From NCBI RefSeq assembly GCF_030160455.1, contig NZ_BSOJ01000004.1:26380-90379 (forward strand): 64,000 nucleotides of DNA. Reading direction: 5' to 3'. The stretch comes from Limnobacter litoralis. Its GTDB lineage: Bacteria > Pseudomonadota > Gammaproteobacteria > Burkholderiales > Burkholderiaceae_B. A program made the position numbers and the translations under genes. This document shows positions 63,181 through 64,000 of this stretch, one piece after another; position 1 is the first letter of the stretch, and each line of letters opens with the position of its first letter. The notes beneath the pieces are model-generated. The model did no database searches. It saw only the letters and a program-made list of their open reading frames with translations, and was not told the origin of the DNA.

Positions 63181-63496
63181 GTCGGTCCAAGAGGGGGTAA
63201 TACCTCCTCTTCTCTTCGAGGAGTTGTTGAAGATTCCGAAACGGGTTGGCCCACCTGGAAACCCTCACCCCCACAACCGCTGGTGGATGTGATTGCGTCG
63301 GTTTATGGTGTTTATCCTTCAGATCAAAAAGCCTTCCATTCTTTGCTTTAATACCTGCACCGCCTAAATTCGTTCTTTGTCGCAATAGGGTTGATACCCC
63401 CTTTTGATGGCAATTGATGGCCAGAACGAATCACCTGTTTGTAACACCTGGAAGTAGTTGATAGGCGTTTTTCTGAAAAACTCAGGAAAAAACTCC
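63181..63496. other. 316-bp stretch without a convincing gene between the flavodoxin and Tlde1-like genes
   Basis: No gene is supported. A 57-codon open frame follows the flavodoxin stop to TAA 63349-63351 and a 60-codon minus-strand frame covers 63364-63546, but neither has a start with a good ribosome-binding site or a recognisable family. A small hairpin is possible (CTCCTC 63203-63208 and GAGGAG 63218-63223, approximately). Base composition drops across this stretch. It could be a junction or a decayed gene. Confidence 0.5.
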
Positions 63497-63991
63497 ATGA
63501 TCGACTGCTCGTTCACTCTAAACAACCTGCCGATGAGTGCCAGCAAAGCTCAGCAATTTTCTTTTCCGGCATTCTCTGGCCTAGGCAGTCACGTAAACAA
63601 GAGAAATTTCGTGTGTCACCCTAATTTCGGGGCCATCCCAGAAGGCCGCTACTACATCATTGATCGGCAATCAGGTGGCCTTTTGGGTGCGGTTAGAGAA
63701 TTCTTCACTGACAAGAAGGAATGGTTTGCTCTCTATGCCATTGACACAAAAATTGATGATGAGACCTTCTGTGAAAGTGTAAAACGAGGTAACTTCAGAT
63801 TGCATCCGAAGGGTATTGCCGGGATCAGCGAGGGGTGTGTTACGGTTGAGAGTCATGCAGACTTTCATAAGCTCCGGACAATTTTAAAGGGAACAGTTCC
63901 ATCAAAAATTCCGGGAACGAATTACACAACCTATGGAGCCTGTAAAAAATTCTGTGTAAGTTCATTCGGAATCAAGGGTGGTGAACGGTAA
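63497..63991 (+). CDS. Tlde1-type (DUF2778) peptidoglycan-targeting protein, candidate T6SS effector
   Basis: A 164-residue protein. The Tlde1/DUF2778 pattern is clear: PNFGAIPEGRYYIIDRQSGG (about residues 46-65), WFALYAID (about 79), then FRLHPKGIAGISEGCVTVES (about 102-121). In the latter, His and the SxGC cysteine are the expected catalytic pair of L,D-transpeptidase-like Tlde1 toxins. A Tyr-rich end with GTNYTTYGAC follows. No signal peptide is present, as for T6SS cargo. ATG 63497 follows AGGAAA. The window ends 9 bp after its stop, so an immunity gene cannot be seen. No vgrG, hcp or PAAR gene is in the window. The composition is lower in GC than the neighbours. Confidence 0.8.
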   Translation: MIDCSFTLNNLPMSASKAQQFSFPAFSGLGSHVNKRNFVCHPNFGAIPEGRYYIIDRQSGGLLGAVREFFTDKKEWFALYAIDTKIDDETFCESVKRGNFRLHPKGIAGISEGCVTVESHADFHKLRTILKGTVPSKIPGTNYTTYGACKKFCVSSFGIKGGER

Positions 63992-64000
63992 CTCGTTCGC

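Noticed and set aside
63181..63351. Readthrough of the flavodoxin stop codon into an extended C terminus
   Set aside because: The extension is only 56 codons, close to chance expectation at this composition, and the protein already has the usual end of short WrbA-like proteins.
63364..63546. 60-codon minus-strand open frame ahead of the toxin gene
   Set aside because: It starts inside the toxin gene, has no ribosome-binding site and matches no family I recognise.

Overview
The window is about 64 kb of chromosomal DNA from a betaproteobacterium, most likely of the order Burkholderiales. The clues are a RegB/RegA-type redox two-component pair, the waaA-tolC-rhodanese-methyltransferase neighbourhood, the ilvE / zinc-finger / waaF cluster, three-subunit transhydrogenase genes and a DctS/FixJ-like sensor-regulator pair. 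A Limnobacter-like genus is plausible but cannot be settled from the sequence alone. The genome is compact: there are about 60 protein genes, many adjacent genes overlap by a few bases and only two gene-free stretches exceed 300 bp. I see no insertion sequence, prophage, integron or CRISPR array.

Layout. 1-0.9 kb: end of regB plus regA. 0.9-6 kb: a HutC-type GntR regulator, a YciA-type thioesterase, an SDR dehydrogenase, an Atm1-type ABC exporter and an overlapping HypT-like LysR regulator. 6-10.7 kb: aspartase (aspA) followed by gltIJKL, an uptake and deamination unit for aspartate and glutamate with a hairpin between gltI and gltJ. 10.7-13.9 kb: lipopolysaccharide core genes (a WaaE-like transferase, waaC, waaA). 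13.9-21.2 kb: a minus-strand TetR / RND adaptor / RND pump / PIMT-like methyltransferase / rhodanese / TolC cluster. 21.4-28.5 kb: ilvE, a zinc-finger protein and waaF, then purU, an NTF2-like protein, a YheT-like hydrolase, an unknown protein, an HtrA-like protease and tcdA. 28.5-32.4 kb: msrA, then yajC-secD-secF.

32.5-36.4 kb: a PilZ (c-di-GMP receptor) protein converges on a five-gene cluster of type IV prepilin-like proteins that has unusual residues at the +5 position and no pilY1. 36.5-42 kb: purB, a glutathione transferase, a membrane-anchored GltB-like FMN enzyme, mnmA and a Nudix hydrolase. 42-47 kb: a cobalamin riboswitch controls btuB-btuF-btuC-btuD. 47-50.1 kb: pntAA-pntAB-pntB, ending in a strong terminator. 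50.2-54.3 kb: a KgtP-like transporter converges on a DctS-like kinase and FixJ-like regulator. 54.4-63.2 kb: queA, tRNA-Leu(CAA), a diguanylate cyclase, a hydroxyacid dehydrogenase, rhlE, gluQ, and a LysR regulator divergent from pirin and flavodoxin genes with a dyad operator between them.

The last 0.8 kb differs from the rest. A 316-bp stretch without a convincing gene precedes a lower-GC gene for a Tlde1/DUF2778-type protein, which resembles a type VI secretion peptidoglycan-targeting toxin. It lies at the very edge of the window, so any immunity partner would be just outside. This and the divergent minor-pilin cluster are the most interesting accessory features. The rest is mostly conserved housekeeping and transport content.
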